This document shows, piece by piece, positions 1-10,264 of a stretch of 32,041 nt of DNA. The position numbers and the translations under genes were made by a program. Below the pieces are notes generated by a model. It was not told where the DNA came from, did no database searches, and saw nothing but the letters and a program-made list of their open reading frames with translations. Within the stretch, counting starts at the first letter, position 1, and every line of letters begins with the position of its first letter. The DNA is from Parachlorella kessleri (taxonomy: Eukaryota > Chlorophyta > Trebouxiophyceae > Chlorellales > Chlorellaceae). Location: assembly GCA_001598975.1 (NCBI GenBank), contig BBXU01000954.1, positions 1 to 32,041 on the forward strand, in the 5' to 3' direction.

Positions 1-341
1 AGTTCAAACAGCAGCACTGGTTGTCTGTCAGGAGCCTTCAGTGTCGCAAGCACAGCAGCGCTACCCCGTTTAAGGAGCCCAGCACAACAAATGCCAGAAC
101 ATACAAACTCTCAAAATTGTGTAACGACCTAACCACAGAACACACGCCGAGGAGGAGCACACAGCGAGCAGCCTTACGAGGCCATGCCTACCACCCATGC
201 AGGACCGTGGGGAAGATCATGGTCCTTTTCACTATACAAAGCTACCATGATGCCCCCACCACAGCCGTACACCAAGAGCTGGAGTATGTACCCGACCACA
301 CCTATCTGCCCTGCCCTCATGGTGCCTAGCCCCCCGCCTAC
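1..341 (-). other. Intron of the reductase gene, start of it only
   Basis: The donor GTAGGC follows the codons for GFDEE at 342. On the minus strand downstream of it I see no continuation of the reductase sequence, so the next exon is probably outside the window. No other gene is supported here. Confidence 0.6.
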
Positions 342-2835
342 CTCCTCATCGAAGCCCCTCAGCGGCAGGTCCTGCCTGAACACCAGGTGCACCTCCGACC
401 CCAGGCCCGCAAAGATGCCCGCAAACTCCACCGCGATGTAGCCGCCGCCGATGATGGCGATGCGCTTGGGCACCTGCGCACCACCGGGCAGGGCAGCAAG
501 GCCAGGAGGTGAGGATGGCTGACAGGGGGCCGTTGGGCAAGCAGTGCCAGCGGGTGGGTTGGTGGGAGCGGACACTTCCCAACACTTCTGGTTGGAGGTG
601 GCGCACTTGCTACTGCCCCCCACTTGGTGTCTGATGAGCGTGGAGTTACAGCAGGAGGGAAGCCGCACGGCGAAAGGCTCTGCCGACCTGGCGCGTCAAC
701 AAGCTCTCACCATCAATAAAAAGTAGCTGCGGGCTGTCCATGGCGTTTCAAGACATGTGCAACTGGTTCATGAACCTGGGCATGTCCTGGCGCCGCCTAG
801 AGTCCTCAGTCGGCACCATGTAGTCGTGTTGATTGTAGGCACAGCTAGGAACCATTCACTTTCCACACTGCAGCATGATATGGGGACAGTCAGTAATGGT
901 AGGAGATCAAGGGCATCAAGGTCACCTGCTGAATCTCCAGGGCATGGTCGCTGATGATGCAGTGCTCGTGGCCTTCAAAGGGCGGTACCACCGCCCGCCC
1001 GCCGGTTGCAATGAGGATATTCTTGGCCTACAGCAAGCAGCAGTGATGGGCAACCCATAGCACAGACTCATAGTACTGATGGCATGGCTCGGCAGCATAG
1101 CAGAGACTTCATCCGATCCCACGGGCATCTCCCAAGCTAGAGCGCCTAGTCCATAGACCCTCAAGCATCGGTCAATGAGTTGCAGGCTCGTCAGGCAACC
1201 TTCTGACCAGTGTGACGGCCCCAGGAACCACCCACCCACCCACCCACCCACCCACCGTGTATCGCTTGCCAGCCACCTCCACCGTGTTAGCATCCACCAG
1301 CTTGCCTCGACCCTCAATGAACTGCAACAGGACAGGACACCAGGGGGCCAGTAAGCTAGGGTAAGTGGGGCGAAACAGCAGATGTGGTTGTTGTGAGCAC
1401 CCCTTCCAACCATGCAATGCCTGCAATCTCGAATGCTCTGGCCACTGCTCACCTCCACATTGGAATTATTCAGGAGATTCTTGTAGACCCCATTCAGGCG
1501 CTGTAGCTCCTTATTCTTTTTACTCAAGAAGGCCGGCCAGTCCAGGCTTGGCTGCCCTGGAATGTGCCACCTGCAGTCACAGCAGTGCCGGCTGCCTCAG
1601 AGCCACCAGGAGCCATGAGTCACCCTTGGCCCCATTACTATGCCATTCACTACCAGAGCTAAGCTCATATAAGAATCGGGTGACCAATGAGCGACTGGCT
1701 GCTGGCATGGGATGCATGGGGCATCCGGGTGGCAGGAACAGCACACAATTTTGCCTGCAGGCAAGCCCTACTGCAATGGATGCCTTTCATTAGCAAACAA
1801 GCGTCTTGCCAGCACACAGCCCCACGCAGCTCTTTCCCCGGGCGAGTGCGCCCTCCCCAGCACCCAGCCTCACCCAAAGCCCTGCGCCTCCTTGAACTCC
1901 GAGCTGAAGGTGGAGCAATACACAAAGAGCTTCTTGGGCACGCAGCCACGCAGCACGCAGGTGCCGCCAGCCCCGCCCAGCTCATCACTGGCGATGGGGC
2001 TGAACGGCATCTCACAGACGGCTACTTTCGCACCTGCAAGCAACAAGGGTGGGATCAGGGGATCAGGGGGACTTGGGCGGAGTGCATGTGGAGGATGGCA
2101 ACCATGCAACCAGTATAGACGTAGATGTTGCTGCACAGGCCTGCCAGGTATGTACTGGATAGAGTCCTAGCCTGCAGGGTGGAAACACATGGCGGCGGGT
2201 GCACCACCTTCCCCAGAGGCAGCCGCTTGCCGGTACTTGCCTGCCCATTAAGCAGAAGCGCAGAATACCAATCCCCGATCCTGTCTGCAATCCCACGTTG
2301 GAGCTCACCATAAGTGCCAGAGGCCACACGCGATGCCCTTACACCACCGCTGCCAGCCCCGATGCAGAAAAGGTCGTAGTCGTACTTCTTCTCAGCGCCA
2401 TTAGTGGAGGGCTCAGCTAGGTTAGCGGCGGGAGCGCGGTAGTTCCTATGGAGTCTCCGCAGACCAGGCGGGGCAGCCCACTGCTTGCCTGCAGCCAGGT
2501 CCAGCCAGCACTGGCTGGTGTGCACCACTTGCCCAGCCTGGCTGTGATTAGGTGAGCCGGGCACTCCTTTTATGGGGAGCTTTCAACAGTCTGTGGCCAA
2601 GCTCTTACACTTACTTGTAGTTGGTGCCGAGAAGGGGCCCTTGCGAGCACCTAGGCAGGCTGACCACGCTGCAGAAATTGACGGGGGTTCTCAGGGTTTG
2701 TGCACAGGCACACTAGTCCAATGACTTTGATCTTAAGTAGTATGTCGCATGACCACACATTCAATGACGCAGCTTACCAGGCCGGCACAGCCGCTGTGCA
2801 CTCGCCACTGTGTGCCTGGCGATCGCGCCCTCCAT
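342..2835 (-). CDS. GSR: Glutathione reductase, plastid type; N-terminal half, 3' end beyond the window
   Basis: The enzyme reduces oxidised glutathione with NADPH and FAD. Seven minus-strand exons join in phase: 2835-2778, 2488-2309, 2033-1874, 1570-1453, 1321-1256, 1027-926 and 473-342, giving 272 codons. Residues 1 to about 52 are basic and Ala/Arg-rich, like a transit peptide. Then come the FAD-binding GAGSGG (63-68), the redox-active disulfide CVLRGC (Cys105, Cys110) followed by VPKKL, the ATGG motif (201-204), and the NADPH-binding [11 protein letters not shown] (237-247). Arg261 and Arg267 match the residues that hold the NADPH 2'-phosphate in this family, separating it from NADH-dependent relatives. 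A full protein is about 500 residues, so the rest of the NADPH domain and the dimerisation domain with the catalytic His-Glu pair lie off the left edge. Exons 2-7 are supported by family motifs. Exon 1 (ATG at 2835) rests on phase and a GTAAG donor, so it is less sure. Confidence 0.93.
1231..1254 (-). repeat. (GGGT)6 microsatellite directly at a splice donor
   Basis: The plus strand carries six CCCA units, so the reductase pre-mRNA begins this intron with GT followed by GGGT repeats. The run of six G-triplets can in principle fold into a G-quadruplex. The exon ends at 1256 (codons K R Y T) and the next exon begins at 1027. Confidence 0.85.
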
Positions 2836-3039
2836 AGCACTGCGAAGGGGTCCTTCACGATTTAAAACAGTCGTTGCCTGGGCTGAATTGAGGACCAGCC
2901 ATGGGACCAGCCCTGGACCAGCCTATAGCAGAGGCGCCTTGCTGCGCCTGCTCACGTCACCCGCCAGGATGAGAATGACAAGACCACCGCCAGACTGCCT
3001 GCGTACATAGTAGCTCAAGTACATTTCGCCTCCTGAACC
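2836..3039. promoter_or_regulatory. Shared divergent promoter region
   Basis: Only 204 bases separate the proposed reductase ATG (minus strand, 2835) from the ATG at 3040 on the plus strand. Both 5' UTRs and both promoters must fit here. I see no clear TATA box. The call depends on the less certain first exon of the reductase. Confidence 0.45.
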
Positions 3040-4126
3040 ATGGCCGCAGTGGCAAACCTATTATTTACAGCGAGGCCCACGGTGGCCCGGGGGATAAGGC
3101 CAGCCACTATAGTTCGTCCATCTGTCAAGCCAAGCCGGGTCTTCAATCAGGAGCAGTCTCTGTCCCACGAGGAGGCGCCAGAGGGCTACTTCTTTAAATC
3201 CGACATCGTGCAAGACGAGCTGAGGAGGTGAGCTGCGCAGGACTAAGAACTGTTTGACGTTCTGGATTTGGTGAGCGTGCAAGCGATGATGGGACTGATA
3301 TTGGAACATGCGCCTGCAGGCTTGAGACCGAGGGCAGTGCCACTGCGCATTTGCTTGAGTTGTTCCCAGCCATGAGCATTGCAGGTGGGCATCAGTTGTG
3401 GACTTGCAAAGCTTTCCTGGTCTATCTTGATGCAGCTGTGCTGCTGAGTTTGCCAGCTTCTGGCTGTTGACTTGGTTGCAGCAAGCCGGTGTGCTCACAG
3501 CCTCCCTGGCTCGCTCATGGGCTTCTTCTCCTATGCAGGCAAGCGCAACACCTTAGACGACTTGGAAGCTGTCAGCTCGCGCTTTGAGGTGTTCTACACC
3601 AGGCTGCGCTTGTCGGCGGACCCGCACGCAAAGGCATACATGACGCGTATGCAGGCCACCATGATGGACCATGGCTCCTCCTGGGACGGTTTCTTCCAGA
3701 CGTGAGTAAGGTGCTCCAGATGGGTTTGCAGCGTGTGGAAGAGTTGCTGGCGCCTCACTCCAGAATCAGTTCGAATTGAACAGTGCTCATTTAAGGTGGC
3801 AGTGGGGGGTGCAGCAGGCCTTGGAGCAGCGAAATTTAAGCCCTTTTGTCGTGGCCCCGCCGCCCTGCATGCCGCATGGCTGTGGGCGGACCCTGTGTCA
3901 TACATGCAGCTGCGTCAGGAATACTTAAAATAAACGCACATGCCTCCCTCCTTGCAGGAAGCGCAAGTTCTTTGCCGTGCTACGCGCCCTTGTGGATTTG
4001 GAGGAGCAGCACCTGGCAACTGCCAACCTGCAAGCGGCGGAGCTGGTTCGTGATGCGCAGGATGCCTGGCTGGCAGGTAAATACCAGGAGTGGGCACAGG
4101 CATTTACAAGCGAGGAGAGCCCATGA
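3040..4126 (+). CDS. Small protein of unknown function, possibly plastid-targeted, three exons
   Basis: Exons are 3040-3227, about 3501-3701 and 3958-4126 (stop TGA at 4124), giving about 185 residues. The N-terminus (MAAVANLLFTARPTVARGIR) is small, basic and nearly free of acids, like a chloroplast transit peptide. The remainder is charged and helix-rich, with WDGFFQT at the second junction and a Leu/Glu/Gln helix containing DLEEQHLATANLQ in exon 3. Exon 2 to exon 3 is a clean phase-2 junction. The acceptor of exon 2 is uncertain: the CAG at 3498-3500 keeps frame with the phase-2 donor, whereas the CAG at 3536-3538, which looks good too, would shift it. I do not recognise the family. Divergent pairing with a reductase hints at co-expression but does not show function. 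Confidence 0.68.
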
Positions 4127-5233
4127 AGGCTCTGGGTGTCTATCGTAGGTGGATGGCAGGCATGATATATGCCATGACAGCTTCCTGCCCTATGCTGCCC
4201 TTGATAAGGATGCTGGAGGTGTCATATGAAGCCACCTGTTGGATCTGCCTTGTTGATCATATAGTTTGGTTGGTCTCGTCCTCTCGCCCTTGCTCGGCGT
4301 ACCGGATTGACATATTGTATTTCATTCCATGTTGCTGATGTTGCCCTGCATCTCTTACCAATTTTCGACTGGCCATTTGGCCTTAACAGTGGGGACATGT
4401 GTTGTTACATTAGGATTTGATCATGCTTGGCTTCCTGCAAGCATCGGCTCGGTCTTTCATGCCTTAGGGTCACCATGCATTTGTGGCCGTGTACATCGAC
4501 AGTCCTGTGGCTTGCTGCTTTGGTATCCCTGCACCAAGACTTGATTGATGGATTGTTCTTACTGATTCTGGCTTCCCATTAACTTTGATGTTGCTGCAAC
4601 TCGTGTGTCCAAGCTGTTTGCTTTAGCCTCAGCCTTGCTGCGGAGCTGCTGCTCCAGATTGTGCTGGTATTGATGATGATGTTCTTCGCCGGTGTTTTTT
4701 CTCTATGCCCTTTCCGCCTTTGTGGTACTGGTCATGTTGGCATGTGCTGGCAGTTGACTGCAACCAAGAAGTGGTGCAGAGGTTATCCACGTGGCCACGG
4801 GAAGTGACAGGTGAACACTACCCTGCCTGTGCTACTGGAGTGGTGTTGCCTGCCGTCCTGACCGCGCCGGCACTTTCCATATAACCTTCGTTATTGAACA
4901 ACATGAAGGATGCCGTCCTTACGGCAGTACATGGCACTGCATGGGTGCTGTCACATACGGTATGCTGTTTCATGCATGATCCTCTCGGGCATGCCATGAT
5001 GACAGGGGACCTTCCATTCAGCCGGCCCATTCAGCTGGGCTAGGTACCTGCGCCTTCGGCGCATGGCCAGGAGCCTGGACAGGCATTGGGAATTCTGGAC
5101 CTCTGAGTACCTGTCGGTGGTCTTCTGCCCAGCATTCATAGCGCTTGGCATCCCGCCACAGCTTGCTTTAAACTTTAGGTGGGCTAGCCCCCACACATTC
5201 AACGCTGCCAAAACGCTGCTCTGCCTGTGCAAC
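4127..5233. other. Intergenic region and untranslated ends
   Basis: This lies between the stop at 4126 and the first ATG of unit A at 5234. It must hold the 3' UTR of the small gene and the promoter and 5' UTR of unit A. I found no TGTAA signal, no repeat and no convincing coding exon. An open frame runs from 5063 into unit A, but paralogues begin at the ATG equivalent to 5234. Confidence 0.5.
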
Positions 5234-7255
5234 ATGGAGGCGTGTTTGTCAGCTTTGGCCGCCCTAGAGGCCTGCCTTTCCTCGACTGCTAATGTCGAAA
5301 CCGAGGACAGAGCTGCGTTTTGGGAGGCGGCCTGCAGCTGGGTTGACGCCACTGACAAGCTAAAGCCAGGCGACGAGCAGGGGCAGCTGCTCAGGTTGGT
5401 GCTGCCAACAATGTTTTTACCTGGTCCGGCTGGACTTCTAAGCTCAATGCCATATGTGGGAGGTGTGGTGCCACGGTGGCAACAAGCAGTCACACCCTTT
5501 CTGCAACTTTGCAGGCACGCAGCGATAGTTGCCACGCTGCTTGGTCATGTCATGTCTAAGGCAGCAAGTGCCTGGGACACAGATGGCGCGAAGAAGGCCG
5601 GCAGTGAGATTAGCGTACCAACGCCTGGGACCCTGCATGCCAGGGCCGACGTCGCCGCTGCAGCGGCAAAAGCAGCTAGCGGCTTTGTCACATTGCTGAA
5701 GAGACGTTCGCCACCACTCAACCATGCTTTGCTACAGCAAGTGACAGATGGGGTTGTGGCAGTGACGCTGTGCTTTCGTCTGCCGGCAGCCGCTTGGCAG
5801 CAGGCTAGGCAGCTGGGGGCAGTGGTTGACCTGGCGGCCAGCTTGCTTAAGCCAGACCGCGACTCTGCGACATGCCCCGCATCCTCTGTCTCCGCGCTGG
5901 CAAGAGCCATCAACACGCCCGGCTTCCTAGTTGCCTTGCTGCGCAACGTCGCCTCTAGGTTGGCAGTGGAACCAGCCTCGCAAGGCTGGCGGGAAGTGCG
6001 GCGCATAGCCTATTATGTGGTTCTACAGATGTATTGCTTGGGCCATCTGGCAGAAGAGTATGGCAGACTGGTGGCAGATGAGCACCTGGTGCAGCAGCTG
6101 CTGAGCCTGGTGGTGCTGCCCGCCTACTTCAAGGAGCTGGACGAGGGTTTGAGTTCCTAGGGGTGGAGCACTGGACAGAAATGTTTCGGATAGCAACCAC
6201 CTTCCTGAGCAGCCCCAAAGTCAGGCACCACACCAGGAGCCTTCTGGCAGCGCCAGCATTGCAGTATACACCATCCACGCCGGCAGCAGGAGCGCAGTGT
6301 ACCACCTTGGGAGCCGCAACCTTGCCCCTTGCTGTGAAGGTGCTGAAGAAGCTCCGCACCGCATTTGCGCGTGATGGGAGAGCCAGCCAGACGCAGCAAG
6401 CAGATAAGCTCAATAAGGCGCGGCAGCAGCAGGAGAGCGGCGCCAGTGAAAGTGTGGTTGCAGCAGAGGCGTTGGCGAGCATGGCACTTGTTGTTCCCCG
6501 CCTTATGGAGCTGCTAGCTTGCACCCAGGAAGTGCAACCCTGGGCAGGGCAACATGTGCGCACCAGCCAAGCGGGCCTAGAAGCAGGACACTCTGCAGCT
6601 CAAGCTTACGAGCCGGCATACTTCAAAGGCATAGCTGCAGTGGCAGGTGCTCTACAGGACCTAATTGACAGCGGTGAAATTTCCATTGCTAGTTTGTTGG
6701 GCGCCGTGGGGCCAGTCGTTTCCTCCAGGCAGCCTCGAGGCTACGGCGGAACTGGCGGTTTTCAACCTCATTCGGGCTGTAGGAGCATTCCAGGGCTGGG
6801 CAGACAACACGCGCAAGACCACAGGCTCCGACTGGGTTCCAGCAAATGCTGCAACGATGTGTGCTGCTGCAGAGGCCATCATGCGCCTGGCCCTCAAGCT
6901 GCAGCAGGGACATGATGCCGAATGCTCCAGCACAACCAGTGTGCCTCTCAGTTTGCTGTTGACAGCAAACCAGTGGCTTGATGCCTTGACGCAGCAGCGA
7001 GGTGGGAGCAAGCAGCAGGGGCAGGGCTCGCCCAGCACCGGTGCCCAAAGCCCCCAGCCCCTCACAACCCTTCAAGCCCAAGCAGCCCTACTCCCTGCCA
7101 TGAATGCGGCCTTCACCGCGGTCAAAATTTCTCATGTGGCGCGGAACATGCCAGCTTCCCAGCGGCACTTTGTCTTCAAGGACAATGCCGCTGTCGTGGT
7201 GTGTGGCATGCTGCTGAACACAGCCATGTCAGTGGCCACTCTCATATTTGACCAG

Positions 7256-7506
7256 GTAGTCCACTTGCATGCCGTTGTGCCGCATGACTGGGTGCGTCAA
7301 TTTATGTACCCATGCTTGTAGTGTCCTCTTAAGGGATGCTACATGTCGCTGCATTGCACGCTGGGGTGCAGTCAGCATCGGGCACCCTTGGATGGAACAT
7401 CTCATGCAGCTAGGTGGCAAAGAAAATAACAGATGCTACGATGGAAAATACTAGTTCACCTTCCCTACCTCCAGGTCCAGTAGCTCGTAAGGTATATGCC
7501 ATGCAG
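7256..7506 (+). other. Extra intron found only in unit A
   Basis: The codons on either side (LIFDQ, then VYPDYPDSEPED) align without a gap to the uninterrupted LLKQAYPECEPE of unit E. Donor CAG|GTAGTC and acceptor ATGCAG|GTT place it in phase 0. The string CAGGT occurs at both borders, as expected for insertion into a CAG|GT proto-splice site with a short duplication. Confidence 0.7.
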
Positions 7507-8905
7507 GTTTACCCTGACTATCCGGACAGTGAGCCCGAGGATATGCCGCTGGAAAACATAAGGTAGGCGATGAGAAGGTTCCAAGCTGGCAAGGGCGGCA
7601 TGAGCGTGGCTTCCAGGCTGCAGCACTATCAATCACCTGTATCACTACTGGGGGCACACCGGGTGCTGGTGCAATGGCTAGGTGTAACAGGAAGGCGGCA
7701 CACATCATTCTTCATAGCATGCATGTTGGACCTGAGTGAGAATGCTGCACTGCCCGTACAGTAGTGGCAAATAAGTTGATGTGCCACGGCTTCACTGCTG
7801 TTTGCAAATGAGGTTCAGCAGTGGCCCCTGACTTCCGGCTGTCTGCACCTCCTTGCAGCAAGATGGAAGCCCTGCAGGCGGCCACACTAACAGCAGCTGG
7901 CTTCCTTGTGACTGATGCAACATCCCTGCTTTCTGGCGCTGGCAGCTCGGGCTGTGGGAACCCCCAAGCCTTGATGAGCTCAGTCCTTCACCTGGCTGGT
8001 GCAGCACTGGGCTTCTTCCAGTTTGACTCGCCTCCGATGATGCTCCTGGCACCCGCAGTGGTGGAGGCAGGGCTGCGCCTGCTGCTGGTGCGCTGCGTTT
8101 TTTTACAACTCTGCCAATTTTGCACCTCATTGTTTTCCTTGCAGGAGAGTGGCCATTTTTGTGTGGACCAACTGTCTTGCTGTCAAGAACCGGAGCGCTC
8201 CTCCATAATGTCCTGAAATTTCCTAGGATGGTTATTGTGAGGGTACCAGCAGTCCTTAGGTCAGCGACTGAGGGTGGTACGCTACTGTGGCTGGTGCAGG
8301 CTGCTAAGGTGGTCACCAAGGCTGGCTTGCCTACCTACAGGGACTTCTGGGATAATGCAGGCATATGGCTGGCAAAGAACCCAAGGTAGGTCTGGGACGC
8401 TTTTTGCATGTGCTTAAGCTGTATGCCAATCTCCAGAGTTTGGAGGGCAGCAGAGACATGCGCCAGAGCCTGCATTCACAATGCTGGGACCAGGTCACTG
8501 CTTGCATACTGTGAAGGTCTGCTCCCAGCAATGCCCTTGGACCCATGTTGTGTCCCAGTGATCCATGTCAATACCCACCCCTGCCAACCTCTGAACGCCC
8601 AGCAATTCCAATGTTGTGCAGGCTGTGCGCCAAGATAGTCAGAAGTGGAGTCCTGTCAGAGAGTGCGCTGTGGCTGGCAAGGCAGCTCAAGCGTGGCAGG
8701 GGCCAACCGCTGCTAGCCCGTGAGGCCGCCAGCACTGTGGCGGCGTCATTGCTGTGCTTGTTCTTCCAAGCTGCCAAGGGTTTGGAGCAGATCATTGCGG
8801 AGGTTGAAGAGGGCGTTAAGTGCCGCCCTAGTGCTCGGCTGCCAGCAGGCATGGCGGCACTGTATGGTCAGCTACAAAGTGCTTTCAAAGCGGCGCTTGG
8901 TGCAG

Positions 8906-9236
8906 GTGGGCCGGAAAGAGGAGGGTATGCAGTGTGCATAGTCTGATCCTGGCTAGGGTTGACCAGCTAGGTATGCCACCTGAATATGCTTACCGTAGGC
9001 CCAGAATATCAGGTTGCTGCGTTGGCTGCGTGGGTGCACTGCTGCCACATGCTGTGCTGTGCTGCTGTGCCACCTTGGGCTTCCTATTGCAACCCCCTCT
9101 GCAGGTATAGCAGTTTTGGCAGCCCATGGGGGCTCAGTCCCTGTAAATGCAGGCGGTGGCAAGACAGCCACCTTCTAGCTGCCACTGCCGTATTAGACGG
9201 TGGAGAACGGAGGGTCATCTGTTGTGCCTGGTGCAG
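8906..9236 (+). other. Intron 5 of unit A
   Basis: Phase-1 intron between the exon ending in LGAG and the final exon starting GTEALTTPGFW. I see no gene or clear repeat in its 331 bases. Confidence 0.7.
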
Positions 9237-9698
9237 GCACTGAAGCTCTAACCACTCCTGGCTTCTGGATGGACCTGGCATCCACAGGAGGGCTGGCCGC
9301 CATCCTGAAGGATCTGGCCATGTTACTTATCCTGCCACGGGGCAACCTCTCAGCAGGTTCGATAGTCGCAGACGAAACAGGGGCCCACCGCGCCATGGCA
9401 GGGCTTTGCAGTCGCCGAGCCTGCTCCAACTTGGCCTGCGCCAATATTAGTGAGGCAAGTGAGGCCGACATGGGCAGGGGCTACCGATGCTCAGGCTGCA
9501 ATACGGCAACCTACTGTGGAGTGGGATGCCAGCGCCAGGCCTGGCCCGAGCACAAGCTAGTGTGCAGCAAGCTGCGCGACAAAGCGCTTGCACCTGCAAC
9601 CGGCTGGATTGGGCTCCGCGCACCTGGTGCCTAGGCTGCTCAGGCATGATGCGAAACGTTTGCGTTTGAATGTATCGAGTGCGCCAGCAAATACAAGG

Positions 9699-9728
9699 GG
9701 CCTTGTAGTGTTCGGCCTTGTAGTGTTG
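9699..9728. repeat. Two-copy 15-base tandem repeat
   Basis: Two adjacent copies of GGCCTTGTAGTGTT differ only in the fifteenth base (C, then G). They lie in the likely 3' UTR or spacer of unit A. Confidence 0.85.
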
Positions 9729-10201
9729 GTGCTCTTCCATTCACATGCCATTTAGATGGGGTTTATGCCTTGCTTGAAGTTTTACCCAACCTGGACAGAA
9801 GAGTGCGCCGACGTATTCTCGAGATTCAGATTCTGGTGCAAAACTATTTGGATGATGTGCAGCACTGCGTCCCCAATGCAAGAATGATGCGCTGTACTTG
9901 TAGAACCCGCAGGTCTGCATGTCCCAAACCCAAAACATGCAAGCGGGTCTGAGCTCTTTACCAGCGCTGGGATCCACTGGATTGGCAATGAAGTCTGCTA
10001 GCCCTTATTGGAACCCCATGCATTTCTCTGGCCAACTCACGGTTCATGCGTCAAGGTCTGCTCTGCCAGGGCAAAGAATCAATCAAAAACTCGTGACCAG
10101 TCAACATGCATAAGTGGGAGGCCTCCTCCCGCCAACCCTTGTAAAACCCTTGGGTTTACGCCACCATGAAAAGGGGTTATGAGCCCATGCATGAATCTCA
10201 C

Positions 10202-10260
10202 CACGTGGTTAGTTCACTGCGCAGGTGCACCTGCGCAGTGAACTTCCTATGAGGCACGTG
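10202..10260. promoter_or_regulatory. Two CACGTG boxes bracketing a perfect palindrome
   Basis: CACGTG occurs at 10202-10207 and again at 10255-10260, the second ending five bases before the unit B start codon at 10265. CACGTG is the core recognised by bHLH and bZIP factors (E-box/G-box). That this pair is functional is an inference from symmetry and position. Confidence 0.4.
10211..10244. repeat. Exact 34-base palindrome upstream of unit B
   Basis: The left arm AGTTCACTGCGCAGGTG is followed at once by its exact reverse complement, with no spacer and no mismatch over 17 base pairs. It lies 20 bases before the ATG, so it may sit in the 5' UTR as a hairpin or in the promoter as a dyad site. 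I did not find it before the other units. Confidence 0.95.
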
Positions 10261-10264
10261 CTGC

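Larger units (their letters stand above)
5234..9634 (+). pseudogene. Unit A: MYND-finger tandem paralogue with two compensating frameshifts and an extra intron
   Basis: Exons are 5234-5394, 5515-7255, 7507-7562, 7859-8087, 8300-8385, 8622-8905 and 9237-9634, 985 codons in sum. The N-terminus MEACLSALAALEA matches the other units. Exon 6 carries the MYND finger, about residues 915-962, with ligands spaced C-x4-C-x16-C-x2-C-x5-C-x3-C-x7-H-x3-C. Frame is lost near 6157, where a TAG at 6158 follows KELDEGLSS, and regained between about 6690 and 6735. The segment between them is homologous to paralogues only in the shifted frame. No GT-AG intron of plausible size explains either shift. An intron of 251 bases (7256-7506) is present here only. 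Intron 1 (120 bases) has no stop, so retention would keep frame. Assembly indels remain possible. If real, the gene is probably inactive. Confidence 0.75.
9635..10264. other. Intergenic region between units A and B
   Basis: It contains a 15-base imperfect tandem duplication (9699-9728), a possible TGTAA signal at 10140-10144 that is rather far from the unit A stop, and the palindrome and CACGTG boxes before unit B. No coding sequence is supported. Confidence 0.6.

Noticed and set aside
1365..2170. Plus-strand open frames of 130-150 codons over the reductase gene
   Set aside because: They are antisense to recognised reductase exons, as GC-rich coding DNA often leaves open, and resemble nothing.
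5063..5233. Longer N-terminus for unit A from an upstream in-frame ATG
   Set aside because: All paralogues start at the MEACL-type methionine, and the upstream residues have no counterpart.
6146..6160. Tiny intron (GTTTGAGTTCCTAG) to remove the unit A stop
   Set aside because: Fourteen bases is too short for a spliceosomal intron; an indel fits better.
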